In this document: piece by piece, positions 12,193 through 12,974 of the stretch
How the letters are laid out: every line of letters starts with the position of its first letter
How positions within the stretch are numbered: the stretch's first letter is position 1
From: DAOTZS01 sp034434335
GTDB taxonomy: Bacteria; Chloroflexota; Anaerolineae; CG2-30-64-16
DNA: 12,974 bases
Assembly (NCBI GenBank): GCA_034434335.1
Contig: DAOTZS010000111.1
Coordinates: 1-12,974 of the forward strand
Direction: 5' to 3'
Notes under the pieces: model-generated
Told to the model about the DNA's origin: nothing
Database searches by the model: none
What the model saw: only the letters and a program-made list of their open reading frames with translations
Program-made: the position numbers and the translations under genes

Positions 12193-12974
12193 ATGAAAGC
12201 CTCCTGGCGCGCTTTGGGTGGGTTATACCTGATATTGGCCCTGATCTTGGGTGGCTGGCTGGCCTGGTCTGCTTCGTCTGCACAGGCCCAGGATGGCTGC
12301 ACTGAGCTGTTGCGCGACGGCGGCTTTGAAGAGGGAGGGGTATGGCAGCTAGGCATTACGCCCTTGACCCCCAAGTATGTCACCTATGCCCGGCACAGCG
12401 GAGAGAAGTCCCTGGCGCTGGGCATCACCAAAGGTGGCAACCAACGGAGTTTCTCGTCCGCGCGCCAGACGGTGACCATCCCGGCTTCTGCCAGCAGTGT
12501 GAAGCTCTCGTTCTGGTTCTATGCCCTGATCGAGGGCGCGGCCACTACAGACTACATGGAACTGGTCTTGCTCAACCCCCTGGACAACACAATTCTGGAC
12601 AAGCCATGGTACTCGCGCAACGACAGCCGGGTTTGGAACCAGATGACTTTCGATCTGTCGCCGTGGCGGGGACACACAGTGCAAATCTACTTCAACGTCT
12701 ATAACGATGGCCTGGGTGGCACGGCCGGCATGTTCCTGGACGACGTCTCTCTGCTCGCCTGCCCGGGTGCTCCGGCCACAACCAGCCCGCCAGCCCCGAC
12801 CGCCACCCCGACCCCGCCGCTGACAGCCACTCCTGTCACGCCCAGCAGCACGCCCACCATCACACCGATCGTGGTTACCGCGACCTTCACTCCCTGGGTG
12901 GTGACAGCTACTTTTACCCCTTGGATGGTGACTGCTACCTTTACCCCCTGGGTGGTGACTGCCACCTTCACCCC
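12193..12974 (+). CDS. Secreted protein with jelly-roll-like domain and Thr/Pro repeat linker (3' truncated)
   Basis: ATG 12193 follows AGGGAGG (12175-12181); the frame stays open to the window end (260 codons seen). Residues 1-32 form a signal peptide: MKASWR, a hydrophobic core YLILALILGGWLAW, and a cleavage site after AQA (residue 32). Residues about 34-190 form one domain starting LLRDGGFEEG and ending MFLDDVSLLAC, the pattern of carbohydrate-binding-like beta jelly rolls (CBM4/9-like); Cys36 and Cys190 bracket it and may form a disulfide. From about 195 the chain is Thr/Pro-rich and passes into 9-residue repeats VVTATFTPW from residue 227. The remainder, possibly a surface anchor or catalytic domain, is off the window. 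It lies divergent from glycan-assembly genes, so binding a surface or extracellular polysaccharide is possible but unproven. Confidence 0.88.
   Translation, partial: MKASWRALGGLYLILALILGGWLAWSASSAQAQDGCTELLRDGGFEEGGVWQLGITPLTPKYVTYARHSGEKSLALGITKGGNQRSFSSARQTVTIPASASSVKLSFWFYALIEGAATTDYMELVLLNPLDNTILDKPWYSRNDSRVWNQMTFDLSPWRGHTVQIYFNVYNDGLGGTAGMFLDDVSLLACPGAPATTSPPAPTATPTPPLTATPVTPSSTPTITPIVVTATFTPWVVTATFTPWMVTATFTPWVVTATFT
12871..12974 (+). repeat. 27-bp in-frame tandem repeat encoding VVTATFTPW units
   Basis: Units at 12871-12897, 12898-12924, 12925-12951 and a partial one at 12952-12974 encode V/M-V-T-A-T-F-T-P-W. DNA copies differ mostly at third positions while the peptide is kept, so the array is under protein-level constraint rather than very recent. 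It continues beyond the window. Confidence 0.92.

Noticed and set aside
12175..12210. c-di-GMP (GEMM) or cobalamin riboswitch near AGGGAGGAAAGGGCAAC
   Set aside because: Only short purine-rich strings resemble those motifs; the required flanking stems and core are absent.
12699..12971. Antisense Val/Gly-rich repeat protein opposite the TP repeats
   Set aside because: It is the mirror of the VVTATFTPW repeat in a gene that has a signal peptide, ribosome-binding site and domain on the + strand.

Overview
The window looks like chromosomal DNA of a GC-rich member of the Chloroflexota (Anaerolineae-like). This is inferred from three secreted or membrane proteins with long Thr/Pro linkers, a bacterial SH3 plus TP-linker architecture, an hrcA-grpE-dnaK operon under a perfect CIRCE operator, and many GC-rich palindromic intergenic repeats. 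No rRNA, tRNA, CRISPR array or transposase gene was found.

Layout. Positions 1-2891 (+ strand) hold two tandem genes. The first is 5'-truncated and encodes a protein with an SH3b domain, a TP linker and a C-terminal extracytoplasmic domain. The second encodes two CRP-type cyclic-nucleotide-binding domains, one transmembrane helix, a TP linker and a C-terminal domain paralogous to that of the first. Positions 2892-3275 hold a cluster of strong hairpins. Positions 3276-3920 (+) hold the most striking item: a two-unit thioredoxin-fold protein disulfide oxidoreductase (PDO) whose second active site reads U-P-Y-C. An in-frame TGA stands where the catalytic Cys is expected, and a SECIS-like hairpin follows at the right distance. 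It is a strong selenoprotein candidate. Positions 3921-4269 hold an imperfect palindrome and a sigma70-type promoter, followed by citrate synthase (4270-5427, +).

Positions 5473-5510 hold a terminator between convergent genes. From 9270 down to 5549 (- strand) runs a complete heat-shock operon: promoter, CIRCE, hrcA, grpE, dnaK, with no dnaJ. Positions 9328-9508 hold a nested palindromic repeat. From 11877 down to 9533 (-) are a family 2 glycosyltransferase and a polyprenyl-phosphate sugar-phosphate transferase, overlapping at TGATG, which suggests an exopolysaccharide or glycan assembly unit. Positions 11992-12050 hold two back-to-back divergent promoters. The second drives a secreted protein starting at 12193 that has a jelly-roll-like domain and a TP/27-bp-repeat linker running off the window end.

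Cooperation between genes is clear only for the heat-shock operon (HrcA represses it through CIRCE; GrpE exchanges nucleotide on DnaK) and plausible for the glycan pair. TGA is the ordinary stop of five other genes here, so the TGA inside the PDO gene is not explained by a wholesale genetic-code change.
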